This document shows positions 36,472 to 44,859 of a stretch of 64,000 nt of DNA, one piece after another. Location of the stretch: assembly GCA_963781785.1 (NCBI GenBank), contig CAWAHD010000005.1, positions 1,364,001 to 1,428,000 on the forward strand. Direction: 5' to 3'. The notes beneath the pieces are model-generated. The model did not search any database, was not told the DNA's origin, and saw nothing but the letters and a program-made list of their open reading frames with translations. The translations under genes were made by a program, and so were the position numbers. The stretch is from CAWAHD01 sp963781785. Its GTDB lineage: Bacteria; Planctomycetota; Planctomycetia; Isosphaerales; Isosphaeraceae. Each line of letters begins with the position of its first letter. The stretch's first letter is position 1.

Positions 36472-38385
36472 CTACGGCCTGGCCGGCGCCCGCGCAGCCG
36501 GCATCGCTCGCAGCCAGGTCAGTCGATAGTCCGACGGGCGCTCCTTCGCGAGGACCTCCTCGGCCAGGCGCTCGCAGACGAATCGCGCCTCGGCCAGTGA
36601 TAATCCTCCAGCGAGGCTCGCCGTGATCGATACCGCCGGGAAGAGATCGATCCGCTCGAGCCGGTCGGGCGCACGATCCTGGCGCAGCACGGCAATCGAA
36701 CGGACGGGCACCATCGCGCCCTTGTCGTTGCGGACCTTGAGCCGCTCGAACGTGTCGAGATCGATGCCGCGCCCCGAGTCGACCTCCAGCCAGATCGGAA
36801 ATGTTCGACCGAAGCGTTTGAGGCTTCCGATTAGCGCCGGCCCGAGCACCGGCTGGAACGACGCGGATATCTCGGCCGGGGACACTCCCATCGCCGCCGT
36901 CTTGGCCCGATCGATGTCCACCGAGGGAACAAACACGAGCCGAGGGCCGCTCCACAGGTCGGTCAAGCGCCCGTTTTGCGACAGCCGCGCGACGACTTGG
37001 CCGGCTAGCGCGATCGCGCGGGCGCGATCCGGCCCAACGATCGCGAAGTGGATGGGGTAGCCGGACCGCAGGGACCCAGCCGCCCCGGAGAGGTCGCGGA
37101 TCCGGATGGAGTGCGCGTTCTCGCCGCGGGGGAACAGTGCGCGGATCTCGCCGACGAGCCGTTCGCGGTTGACGGCCGCACCCTTCGCCGGCCCGAGGCA
37201 CGCCACCAGGCAGGGCTGGTTGCGCTCCCGATCGAAGGGCTGCTCCCCGTGCGCCAGCACGTGCTGAATTCCTGCGAGGCCGCTCAGCGATTGCGCGCCT
37301 TGACTCAGGAGCCTGGCGATCGATTCCGCTGTGGCTCCGTCCCCCGGATTCACATCGATCAGCAGGAAACCCGGAGTTTCGGCGGTCTCCCGCTGCGAGA
37401 AGTCGAAGTCGGTGGACGCTTCAAGGTCGGGCGGGAACGTCTCCGACTGCAACTCCACCAGTGCCGCCCGAACACGTTTGCTGAGCTCTCGCGGATGCGA
37501 CGGGCCCAAAGGATAGACCGCAAGCACCGCGGCCGGCTTGCCATCGAGGCTCGTGTAGACCGGCAGACCGCGACCAAGATTCACACTGGACGTCACGTCC
37601 CGCAAGCGGATCGCGCGGCCATCGGGGCCGGTCTTGATCACGATCGACGCGAGCTGATCGATCGGATTCGGGCCGTCTCGCGCATTCGGCTGGAGGTGGG
37701 ACGTCCCGCCGGGTCCGACGGGCGGATCTTCCGTTGCCCCAAGGTCCTGCGAATCAACCACCCGCCTCACGTCACCGATGGTCAGTTCGCGGGCCGCGAG
37801 CTTGTCCAGGTTGAGCCGGATGCGGACGCCGAAATCCTCCGCGCCGAGGACGGTCACCTGAGACACGCCCGGTTCGCGAGCCAGCGTAGGCTTCAGATAG
37901 ACGGTGGCAAAGTTGCTCAGATCCACCGCGCTGACACTGGGGTCGCGCGAGGAGATGCAGATCAGCATGAGCAGGCCGGGCGACGATTTTCGGACGGTGA
38001 GCCCGAGCCGCTGGATTTCCGCGGGAAGCGCGGGCAGTGCGACCTCGACCCGGTTCTGGACGAGTTTCTGGGCAAGGTCGATGTCGGTGCCGGGCGCGAA
38101 GCTCACCTCCAGCCGGTACGAGCCGTCGCGGCCCCATCGCGAAGTTAACCGCCGCAGGTGCTCGACGCCATTGATATGGTACTCGAGCGGGGCGGCGAGC
38201 TTCTCTTCGGCGACCGAGGCCGTTGCGCCGGGATAGACCGTCTCGACGGTCAGCGCGGGCGGCTCCTCGGCGGCGGCTCGGGCATGCAAGCGGACGAGTA
38301 TAACCCAGACGACCAGGGCCATGGAGATGACCCCGGCGACCAGGGAGAGAACGATGAGAGTGACGGCCGCTCGCTCGCGGATCAT
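36472..38385 (-). CDS. RND-family porter protein lacking nearly all membrane segments
   Basis: The product is 637 aa, against about 1040 for AcrB-type pumps. Residues 8-31 form one membrane helix (TM1). The first periplasmic half then follows the AcrB pattern: V-E-T-V-Y-P-G-A-T, A-P-L-E-Y-H-I-N-G-V, G-T-D-I-D-L-A-Q-K-L-V-Q-N-R, and V-L-G-A-E-D-F-G-V-R-I. At about residue 345 it moves straight to the second periplasmic half (F-L-L-I-D-V-N-P-G-D-G-A, then I-Q-H-V-L-A-H-G), with no TM2-TM7. It ends where TM8 would start. No proton-relay segment (TM4, TM10) exists, so it cannot pump by the usual mechanism. It lies 4 bases after the dehydrogenase stop, in one operon. No frameshift is visible. Confidence 0.8.
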   Translation of the reverse strand: MIRERAAVTLIVLSLVAGVISMALVVWVILVRLHARAAAEEPPALTVETVYPGATASVAEEKLAAPLEYHINGVEHLRRLTSRWGRDGSYRLEVSFAPGTDIDLAQKLVQNRVEVALPALPAEIQRLGLTVRKSSPGLLMLICISSRDPSVSAVDLSNFATVYLKPTLAREPGVSQVTVLGAEDFGVRIRLNLDKLAARELTIGDVRRVVDSQDLGATEDPPVGPGGTSHLQPNARDGPNPIDQLASIVIKTGPDGRAIRLRDVTSSVNLGRGLPVYTSLDGKPAAVLAVYPLGPSHPRELSKRVRAALVELQSETFPPDLEASTDFDFSQRETAETPGFLLIDVNPGDGATAESIARLLSQGAQSLSGLAGIQHVLAHGEQPFDRERNQPCLVACLGPAKGAAVNRERLVGEIRALFPRGENAHSIRIRDLSGAAGSLRSGYPIHFAIVGPDRARAIALAGQVVARLSQNGRLTDLWSGPRLVFVPSVDIDRAKTAAMGVSPAEISASFQPVLGPALIGSLKRFGRTFPIWLEVDSGRGIDLDTFERLKVRNDKGAMVPVRSIAVLRQDRAPDRLERIDLFPAVSITASLAGGLSLAEARFVCERLAEEVLAKERPSDYRLTWLRAMPAARAPARP

Positions 38386-38389
38386 GGCG

Positions 38390-39346
38390 TTAATTCACGA
38401 CATTGATCGGGCGGCCTTCAAGGAAGGCCGCCACGTTGGCGACCGTCGCATCCAAGAGCCGCGTGCGTGCTTCCGTCGTGGCCCAGGCGATGTGCGGCGT
38501 GATCACACAGTTTCGTGCGCTCAGCAGCGGGTTGTCGGACCGGATCGGCTCGACGGAAACAACGTCGAGGGCTGCCCCAGCGAGCCGGCCGTCATTGAGA
38601 GCCTCGGCCAGGTCAAGGTCGACGACCAATCCGCCTCTGGACGTGTTGATCAGGAACGCTGTCGGCTTCATCCGCCCCAGGCGATCCCGGTTAACCAGGC
38701 CGCTGGTTTGCGGCGTCATAGGGCAGTGGAGTGTGACGACGTCCGAGCGCACGAAGAGATTGTCGAGCTCGCACCACTCGATCCGCAGGCCCGACTTGAG
38801 AGGGCGACGAACCGCATCGTAGGCCAGAACCTGCATCCCGAAGGCGTGCGCCAGCTCGGCGGAATGCTCGCCGATGCGGCCCAGGCCAACCACCCCCATC
38901 GTCTTGCCGGCCAGCTCGTGGAGCGGGGTCTTCGGCAGCGAGAAGTCGGGCTGGCTGGTCCACTCAAGGGCGCGCACGGCCTGATCGTGGGTGCTGACGT
39001 GATGGCAGAGCTCCAGGAGCAACGCGAAGACGAACTGGGCGACGGACCGGGTGCCGTACACCGGCACGTTGGAGACCGGAATCCCGCGGCGGCGGGCGGC
39101 TGCGATATCGACGCAGTCGAATCCCGTTGCAATCACCGTGATGAATCGCAGCTCGGGCAGAATGTCGATCAAATCGGCTCGGAGCGGCGTTTTATTGGGG
39201 ATCAGCACTCCCGCCTGGGCGCACTGCGCTCGAACTTCTTCGGGCGCGGTGTAAGGATAGATCTCAACCTCACCCAGTCGATCAAGCGCAGCCCAGGCAT
39301 CGCGTGTCATTCCCATCGGGCGGGCGTCCAGTACGACAATCTTCAT
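38390..39346 (-). CDS. D-2-hydroxyacid dehydrogenase (glycerate dehydrogenase-like)
   Basis: This is an NAD-dependent dehydrogenase of D-2-hydroxy acids, 318 aa. The nucleotide-binding motif is G-V-V-G-L-G-R-I-G. Catalytic residues appear as Arg in N-T-S-R-G-G-L-V, Glu in V-S-V-E-P and His in I-T-P-H-I-A-W. The N-terminal half fits glycerate/hydroxypyruvate reductases (I-A-T-G-F-D-C-V-D). The substrate cannot be fixed from sequence. It is followed after 4 bases by the truncated RND-like gene; the reason for that coupling is unknown. Confidence 0.88.
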   Translation of the reverse strand: MKIVVLDARPMGMTRDAWAALDRLGEVEIYPYTAPEEVRAQCAQAGVLIPNKTPLRADLIDILPELRFITVIATGFDCVDIAAARRRGIPVSNVPVYGTRSVAQFVFALLLELCHHVSTHDQAVRALEWTSQPDFSLPKTPLHELAGKTMGVVGLGRIGEHSAELAHAFGMQVLAYDAVRRPLKSGLRIEWCELDNLFVRSDVVTLHCPMTPQTSGLVNRDRLGRMKPTAFLINTSRGGLVVDLDLAEALNDGRLAGAALDVVSVEPIRSDNPLLSARNCVITPHIAWATTEARTRLLDATVANVAAFLEGRPINVVN

Positions 39347-39705
39347 GGTTGTCTCGCCTCTCGGGTTTGTCCACTGGTCGCACGATCGCGACCGACGGCT
39401 AGCTCGCAGCTTAGACCATGATGCTCGATGCCGCCAGGGTTCACAGCCCAGCGGACGAGATGAAAACGTCGATCAAGAATGGAATCCGCTCCTCGCGGCG
39501 GTCGATCGAATTAGTGCCCCGGTCGCGCGACAACGCTACGAGCCGCGGCGCTGCCGATGGCTAGCGCTCTTTCTTGACCATTGGCCCGGATTACATCCCA
39601 ATTCGCTTTGCCTGAAAGCGATTTGGTCTTGTAGATTTCGACGCCGCCGTGATAAGAAACCGCATAGACCCTACACCCTGGTCTCACGAGCAGCATGGAG
39701 GCACG
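39347..39705. other. intergenic region between divergent genes
   Basis: There are 359 bp without a supported gene between the dehydrogenase (minus) and the beta-propeller gene (plus). It should hold both promoters. I see no clear operator. Confidence 0.4.
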
Positions 39706-40875
39706 ATGATGGCATGGTTCCTCTCCTCATGGAAATCGCTCCGCCGTCCATCAGGGAAGCCGCGGCGGGCGCCGAAGCGCAACCGGTCGTTGATGCTCGA
39801 AGATCTCGAGGGACGCCGGCTGCTGTCACGCGCGATTCAGCCGCTCGTTACCCTGCCCGCCAACACGTCCAACATCATTTCTGGGCCCGACGGGGACCTG
39901 TGGGTTGGCGTCAACAGTTCCCCGGACACGGCCGCAATCGAGCGGATCGGACTCGACGGCACAATCACCTCGTTCCCCGTCCCTGGGAATGCACCTGACG
40001 GAGGATTCTCGATCAATGCGCTGACTGTTGGGCCGGACGGCAACGTGTGGTTCGACGCCAACTTCGCTCCCACCTTCACCGACAACCAGGTTGTGATTGG
40101 AAACGTGACCCCGGCCGGTCTTGTCACGGAGTTCCCGCCGATTCCTGTGGCCGCCGGACGAGGTGCGATGGCCGGCTCGATCGTCAGTGGGCCGGGCGGC
40201 GACCTCTGGTTCGGTTATCTGGTCGGCAACCTCAAATTGCAAGACTTCCAACGCCAAGACTTCATCGGACAAGTGACGACCGCCGGGGCAGTCACGCTCT
40301 TCCCGATCTCCTCGTTCAGCTCCAAGTCGCCGATTCTCATCGACTCACTCGCGGTCGGAGCCGACGGAAATCTCTGGTTCACCGAGGGCGTGGGCAAACC
40401 CTTTGTTTTCGGCCGGATGTCCCCGAGCGGCGTCGTGACTCGGTTCCCGATGCGAAACGTGTTCGTCGGAGAGGTGGAAAATGGGCCGAACGGCGGCCTC
40501 ATCCTGGACGGGCTGAAGAACGACCTGGTGCAGAACGAAGTCGTCCAGGTGTCAACCTCGGGCGCCATCACACGCGACAAGATTCCTGCGGCGATTTCCA
40601 ACGCATTCCGGACCTATCTGGGTCCGGCGGACGGATCGTTCTGGTTCTCGAACGGGATTTCGGGGTCCTTCCAGATCGGCAGAGTCACGGCCAGCGGCGT
40701 GGCCACTTCGTATAACCTGTCCAAGCTCGTTCCCGAGCGACAGCATTTCGTTGATTCGATGGCCCTCGGACAGGATGGAAACCTGTACGTGCTCGATAAC
40801 GGCTTGGGAGAATTCGCTCAGAACACCACAACGGTGTATCGCGTCATGCCGAGCGAACTCGGTCCGGTGGGATGA
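39706..40875 (+). CDS. exported Vgb-like beta-propeller protein
   Basis: The product is 389 aa. GGAGG at 39697-39701 precedes two ATG codons (39706, 39709). Residues 31-41 read L-E-D-L-E-G-R-R-L-L-S, the planctomycete export-type motif. The body has repeated blades G-P-D-G-D-L-W-V, G-P-D-G-N-V-W-F, G-P-G-G-D-L-W-F, G-A-D-G-N-L-W-F and G-Q-D-G-N-L-Y-V, as in virginiamycin B lyase-like propellers. Lyase activity should not be assumed, since the fold is common among surface proteins of this phylum. No frameshift is visible. Confidence 0.78.
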   Translation: MMAWFLSSWKSLRRPSGKPRRAPKRNRSLMLEDLEGRRLLSRAIQPLVTLPANTSNIISGPDGDLWVGVNSSPDTAAIERIGLDGTITSFPVPGNAPDGGFSINALTVGPDGNVWFDANFAPTFTDNQVVIGNVTPAGLVTEFPPIPVAAGRGAMAGSIVSGPGGDLWFGYLVGNLKLQDFQRQDFIGQVTTAGAVTLFPISSFSSKSPILIDSLAVGADGNLWFTEGVGKPFVFGRMSPSGVVTRFPMRNVFVGEVENGPNGGLILDGLKNDLVQNEVVQVSTSGAITRDKIPAAISNAFRTYLGPADGSFWFSNGISGSFQIGRVTASGVATSYNLSKLVPERQHFVDSMALGQDGNLYVLDNGLGEFAQNTTTVYRVMPSELGPVG

Positions 40876-41026
40876 GTGGGGAGGTCGTGATCGAGAAGAG
40901 AGCATCCCTTTGTGCCGGACAATCCATCGATGCCCAATCGACATGACGCTGCCATCCGCAAGAGCGCTCGTATTCCAGCGCGTTCCCGAGCTCGCCGACC
41001 GCGCCTGTGTCGCTGCGGCAGCCGGC

Positions 41027-41548
41027 TCAACGCGACGTCTCGCGGTAGGTCCGCTCGGCGTCCTCCAGGTCGAGCCGCTTCTCCGACAACAACGTGAAAA
41101 GGCGAGCGAGCTCCTTCTTTCGTTCGGCGATGGCTGCGGCTTCCTCCGCCGCTTCCCGCTTTTCCTCCTGCTCTGCCTTGATTGCCTCCTCGGCTGCCTT
41201 TTTTCGGTCCTGCTCGGATTTCTGCCGCGGAGACGCGCCGGGAGGCGCCGCGCCCGCGTCGTTGACCGCGGACTGGAACGCCATCCCGAACTGCATGAGT
41301 CCTCCAGCCATCTTGAGCGCCTTCTCCGTCTTCACATCATCCAGCAGGCCGTTCCGCGCGAGTTCATAGTCAAAGCGGAGCATCTCGACCTCGGTCCGGA
41401 GCTTGGTGATATCGGCGCGGAGCTTGGCGCGGTCGACCCGAGCCGGGCCTTCGCGGGGCTGTTGTGGCGGCTGGGCACGGATCATCGTGACCCCCGCTCC
41501 GAGCAAAGCAACCGCAGAAAACCACGCCGCGAAGTGTCGGAACTTCAT
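41027..41548 (-). CDS. exported coiled-coil protein, function unknown
   Basis: The product is 173 aa with a signal peptide (M-K-F-R-H-F-A-A-W-F ... I-R-A-Q). The mature part has two helical, heptad-like regions: one around K-L-R-A-D-I-T-K-L-R-T-E-V-E-M-L, and a long charged one (A-A-E-E-A-I-K-A-E-Q-E-E-K-R-E-A). GGAG lies 8 bases upstream of the ATG at 41548. It is probably periplasmic. No enzymatic motif is visible. Confidence 0.6.
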   Translation of the reverse strand: MKFRHFAAWFSAVALLGAGVTMIRAQPPQQPREGPARVDRAKLRADITKLRTEVEMLRFDYELARNGLLDDVKTEKALKMAGGLMQFGMAFQSAVNDAGAAPPGASPRQKSEQDRKKAAEEAIKAEQEEKREAAEEAAAIAERKKELARLFTLLSEKRLDLEDAERTYRETSR

Positions 41549-41796
41549 CTGGGGCTCCTTCCAAGGTTCAAGATCCACGGGATTGTCCGGCTCGCCGAGC
41601 CGACAATTGGGGCAGGCCGAGAAACTGGGACGTCCTCGTTCTCATGATAATCCGAGCATCCACTTCCTGGAAGATCGAGCTCGGTGCCGAGACCTCCGAG
41701 AGCAGGCTGGACGTGACCACACCAGAAGGGATCCCGAAGCTGTCGCGGTGTTCGCGTGAAACGAAGACGTGCAGTCGGTGGTCCTCACGAGGCCGG

Positions 41797-42015
41797 TCAA
41801 CCACCGCCCGCCATCGCCTTGATGTCGCCAGTGGTCAGGGTCTTCCCTCCGATGCCCCAACATCCGCTCTTGACCTCTTCGACGACAACCCAGGTTACCG
41901 CGCGCATCGTCTCACCCTCGACGGAAACCATCGCGTCGGTGACTTTGCGAATCATCTCCTGCTTCTGGGCGTCCGAGAATACGCCTTCGACGAGCTTGAC
42001 CTGAACAAGTGGCAT
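41797..42015 (-). CDS. 4-oxalocrotonate tautomerase family enzyme
   Basis: This is a 72-aa protein of the tautomerase superfamily. After removal of Met the catalytic Pro1 is exposed in M-P-L-V-Q-V-K-L. The family core follows: G-V-F-S-D-A-Q-K-Q-E-M-I-R-K-V-T-D-A-M, then V-E-E-V-K-S-G-C-W-G-I-G-G. These enzymes form hexamers and use Pro1 as a general base. The natural substrate is unknown. It stands alone between intergenic regions, so no pathway is implied. Confidence 0.88.
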   Translation of the reverse strand: MPLVQVKLVEGVFSDAQKQEMIRKVTDAMVSVEGETMRAVTWVVVEEVKSGCWGIGGKTLTTGDIKAMAGGG

Positions 42016-42553
42016 GGGCGGCTCTCCGCGCTGAGTTGAGATTTCCCGGACGAGTCCCGACCAAACCGCTCAGTCGCTCCATCCGGTCGTTTCTCCGGGC
42101 GATTTGAGCCAAAAGTCCGGGCGCGGTCAAGACAAGAGCGATCGACTCGGCGGTGGCCCAGCCCACGAGAGTACCCTTCACGTAAAGGTGTTGGTTTACC
42201 TCGGGGCGACCCGGGCCCCATCGGGCCGTTGGCCGTTTCCTCATCACATTCCAACCAACGCCCTTCATCGTCCGTTTCTGATGAGAGGACGTTTGCGGGG
42301 CGAAAGACACAAAGAACTCCAGGAATGGACGATGTGACAGCTCGCTCAGCCGCAGTTGCTTGAGGGTCGATCTAGAGCCGCGATCGTTCTGAGGCGTACC
42401 CGATTGGGCTCGCGATAGCGCGGAAGAAAGGCGGCTATTGGCTGCGAGAGCAGACGCGCTGTGCGCGTAGCAGGATCAGCGCGCCGCGCGTTGCTCGGCC
42501 CTGCACCTTCCCGTTCGGGTTCATCTCCAGTCAGCGAATCATCATTCAGTGAT
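42016..42553. other. intergenic region with no supported gene
   Basis: The 538 bp contain minus-strand open frames, one with a short hydrophobic stretch (L-V-G-W-A-T-A-E-S-I-A-L-V-L), but without a ribosome site or family match. I leave them out. Confidence 0.4.
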
Positions 42554-43765
42554 TCAGTTGCCCGCATCGGGCGACGCAAGAACTTCCTTGGCCCAGGCCC
42601 CCTGATTCTCGCCGGGTTCGAAGTCCTCGATGATGTCGTCGAGGTCAGCCATCAGGCTGGCCAAAGTCATGTCGATCTCTATGGTCTTCGCGCGACGCGT
42701 TTTCATTTCAATCGGGTGCAGCATCACTACAAACTGCTCGGCCAAGTTGGCCACGCAATAAGGGTCGGAAACCGGCCAGCGCTCACTCGTGATTTTCTGA
42801 GCGTCGTTGAGCAGCGACTGCACGTTGTCGCGGTGCGCCTTGAACCGATCCGACATCTCTTTCAACTCGAACGCCGTGGGGAGCTTTGGTTCGGGCGGCG
42901 CGGGTGCATCGGCAGCCGCCTGGCGCGGCGCGAGACCTTTCCGAGCCCACGCCACGTTATTCTCAGCGGCCGCGAAGTCCTCGATGACGCTGTCGAGATC
43001 GGCCATCAGTTTGGCCAAAGTCATGTCAATCCGCACGGTCTTCGCGCCACCGATTTTTCTCTCAATTGGATGCAGCATCGACGCAATCTGCTCGGCAGAG
43101 TTGCCTTCATAGCGAGGATCCGCAACCGGCCACTGCTCGTCGGTGATCTTCTGAACGTCGTTGAGCAGCAACTGCGTGTTGCCGCGGTGCGATTTGAACC
43201 GTTCTGACATCTCTATCACGTCGATTGCTGTCGGAAGCTTGGGCTCGGGCGCCCTGGCACCCGCTCTGGGTGCGGCTTTCTTGTCGGCCGACGCTGCGTC
43301 TTCACTTACGAAGTGTGCCCCCTCAGGTGCACCCGGCCCAATGACTCTGATGCCCTCGGGGCCGGCAAACCCTCCGCTCGCGCGTGTAGACCGAATCGAT
43401 CCGAGGATTGTCGGCAGGTGAGGCACGACCCAAGAAGGTTGATTCCCATCGAACAGTTGGACGGTCCACTCGTAAAAGTGCCGTCCCTTGCGACCAATCG
43501 TAATTCTTTTCACCGCTGCCGCGCCATAGAAAAGATTGAAGGCGCGCTGGAGAACCTGAGCCCAAAGGTCGGGGTCGCCAGCGCTTTGCCGATCCGGCAG
43601 GTGGATTGTGGGAAACTCGCGTGGCGGTGTGACTAGAGTGTGGTTGCGGTGGATGCGGAAATTCATCTCCGCGATCGCTTTGTCGCGATTACAGACGTTG
43701 CAAAGGGTCTGAAGGTTCTCCAAGGAAGAAAACCCGCAGGTACCACGGCGAAATGTGATCGATCT
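42554..43765 (-). CDS. C-terminal part of the helicase-HNH gene: second half of HNH plus two tandem unknown domains
   Basis: This segment follows one inserted base near 43757. It completes the HNH nuclease (S-S-L-E-N-L-Q-T-L-C-N-V-C-N-R-D-K). It then shows a region around K-G-R-H-F-Y-E-W-T and two tandem copies of an unknown domain of about 105 residues. Copy 1 begins P-K-L-P-T-A-I-D-V-I-E-M-S-E-R-F-K and copy 2 begins P-K-L-P-T-A-F-E-L-K-E-M-S-D-R-F-K. Both contain L-L-N-D-x-Q-K-I-T, W-P-V-x-D-P, M-L-H-P-I-E, a basic patch, T-L-A-x-L-M-A-D-L-D and I-E-D-F. The duplication is seen directly. I do not recognise the domain. Helical heptads suggest a protein-binding role. Confidence 0.6.
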   Translation of the reverse strand, partial: RSITFRRGTCGFSSLENLQTLCNVCNRDKAIAEMNFRIHRNHTLVTPPREFPTIHLPDRQSAGDPDLWAQVLQRAFNLFYGAAAVKRITIGRKGRHFYEWTVQLFDGNQPSWVVPHLPTILGSIRSTRASGGFAGPEGIRVIGPGAPEGAHFVSEDAASADKKAAPRAGARAPEPKLPTAIDVIEMSERFKSHRGNTQLLLNDVQKITDEQWPVADPRYEGNSAEQIASMLHPIERKIGGAKTVRIDMTLAKLMADLDSVIEDFAAAENNVAWARKGLAPRQAAADAPAPPEPKLPTAFELKEMSDRFKAHRDNVQSLLNDAQKITSERWPVSDPYCVANLAEQFVVMLHPIEMKTRRAKTIEIDMTLASLMADLDDIIEDFEPGENQGAWAKEVLASPDAGN

Positions 43766-44859
43766 GTAGGCGACGTCGTTTCGTTTCGCCGCAACACAAA
43801 CAGCGATATCCATCGCGAAACTTCACTTGAGCCTTTATCTCTTCAGAAGGCTCACGCTCATCTGGCGGTGAAAGCGTTACGGGGGGTGAAACCACAGGAG
43901 CCGGGCCACTCAGGATTCGGTTGACGCAAGCGTCATACTGGGTTTTGAAGAGATCGTACCTCGGATAGAGGGCTAGCCAGAAGCGATCACGTCTATGGAA
44001 CTCCGTCTTAAGCGCCTCGTGCTCCTGGGTTCTGTCGAGCTTTCGGGCGAGATAATCCTTGGCGATTCCGTCGACATCGTACGCCTCCCTCTCCTCAAAC
44101 GAGCAGAATCGGGGAGCCAGCCCTTCGTTCTGTGCGACATGACGAGCAACGTGAAAAAGATCCTTGCGGTGTGGGCGGCTAAGCTCGTCCGACTGCTGAG
44201 GAAAAAATCGATTCAGCGACTCTTCGATCAACGGTTCCGCGTCGGCGATCGTGGCGCACTCGGAACTCAGCGGATTCAAGTCGACCTTGAGAAGATACTC
44301 GAAGAAGAGCTCGTAGCCTTCCTTCTGGCCATCAAAGACCATGACAAGTTTCGGAATCGTCTCGATATCGTCTGAGCCCTCGACAAGGGCTTCGAATTCC
44401 GCCTGATACCATCCTATCGGCATCAGTTTCAGGAACTCACACGGAGTGACATTCACGCCGCCCTCCATCCCGTCCACGAGTCTGCGCACCAGGTCGATGG
44501 AGATCAATTGCACGGGGGGGCGTTTGACGCTGAGGGTGTCGGGGCCGAGCGGCCCCGGCTCCAATTGATCGAACTCGGCCCAGTTGATCTTTTGTTTCCA
44601 GTCGTCCTCGAACGAGACGATGTAGGCATCCTCTGTTCCCCCGGCCTTCGGCCCGCGCAGGCGCGCCCGACCATTTGCGTGAGGACGATTTGCTCGTCGT
44701 TTGCCGGGTTACGAATACCGTTTTCGTTTGTGGGACGTCAGTACCCTCCGTGAGCATTCGAACGTTCAGAAGGACATCAAGGTCTCCCTTTCTGAACTTC
44801 TCCAACGTCAGACGATTTTCATCAGCCGTCCTTGCGTTGCGTTCTTCAACCGTGGGAAG
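43689..44859 (-). pseudogene. middle part of the helicase-HNH gene: helicase C-terminal lobe and start of HNH
   Basis: Downstream of an in-frame TGA at 44860-44862, the sequence continues with R-N-A-R-T-A-D-E-N-R and the helicase C-lobe motif V-L-L-N-V-R-M-L-T-E-G-T-D-V-P. Two single-base deletions near 44700 and 44665 are needed to recover I-V-L-T-Q-M-V-G-R-A-x-R-G-P-K (motif VI). A linker of about 230 residues follows (Y-E-L-F-F-E-Y-L-L-K, then C-S-F-E-E-R). It then opens the HNH domain with F-R-D-G-Y-R-C-L-C-C-G-E and R-R-L-Q-I-D-H-I-S-P, which is the first zinc pair and the catalytic His. This is part of one gene with the two neighbours. Confidence 0.65.

Noticed and set aside
37048..39421. 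Long plus-strand frames opposite the RND-like and dehydrogenase genes
   Set aside because: Shadow frames; the minus strand carries conserved motifs in both genes.
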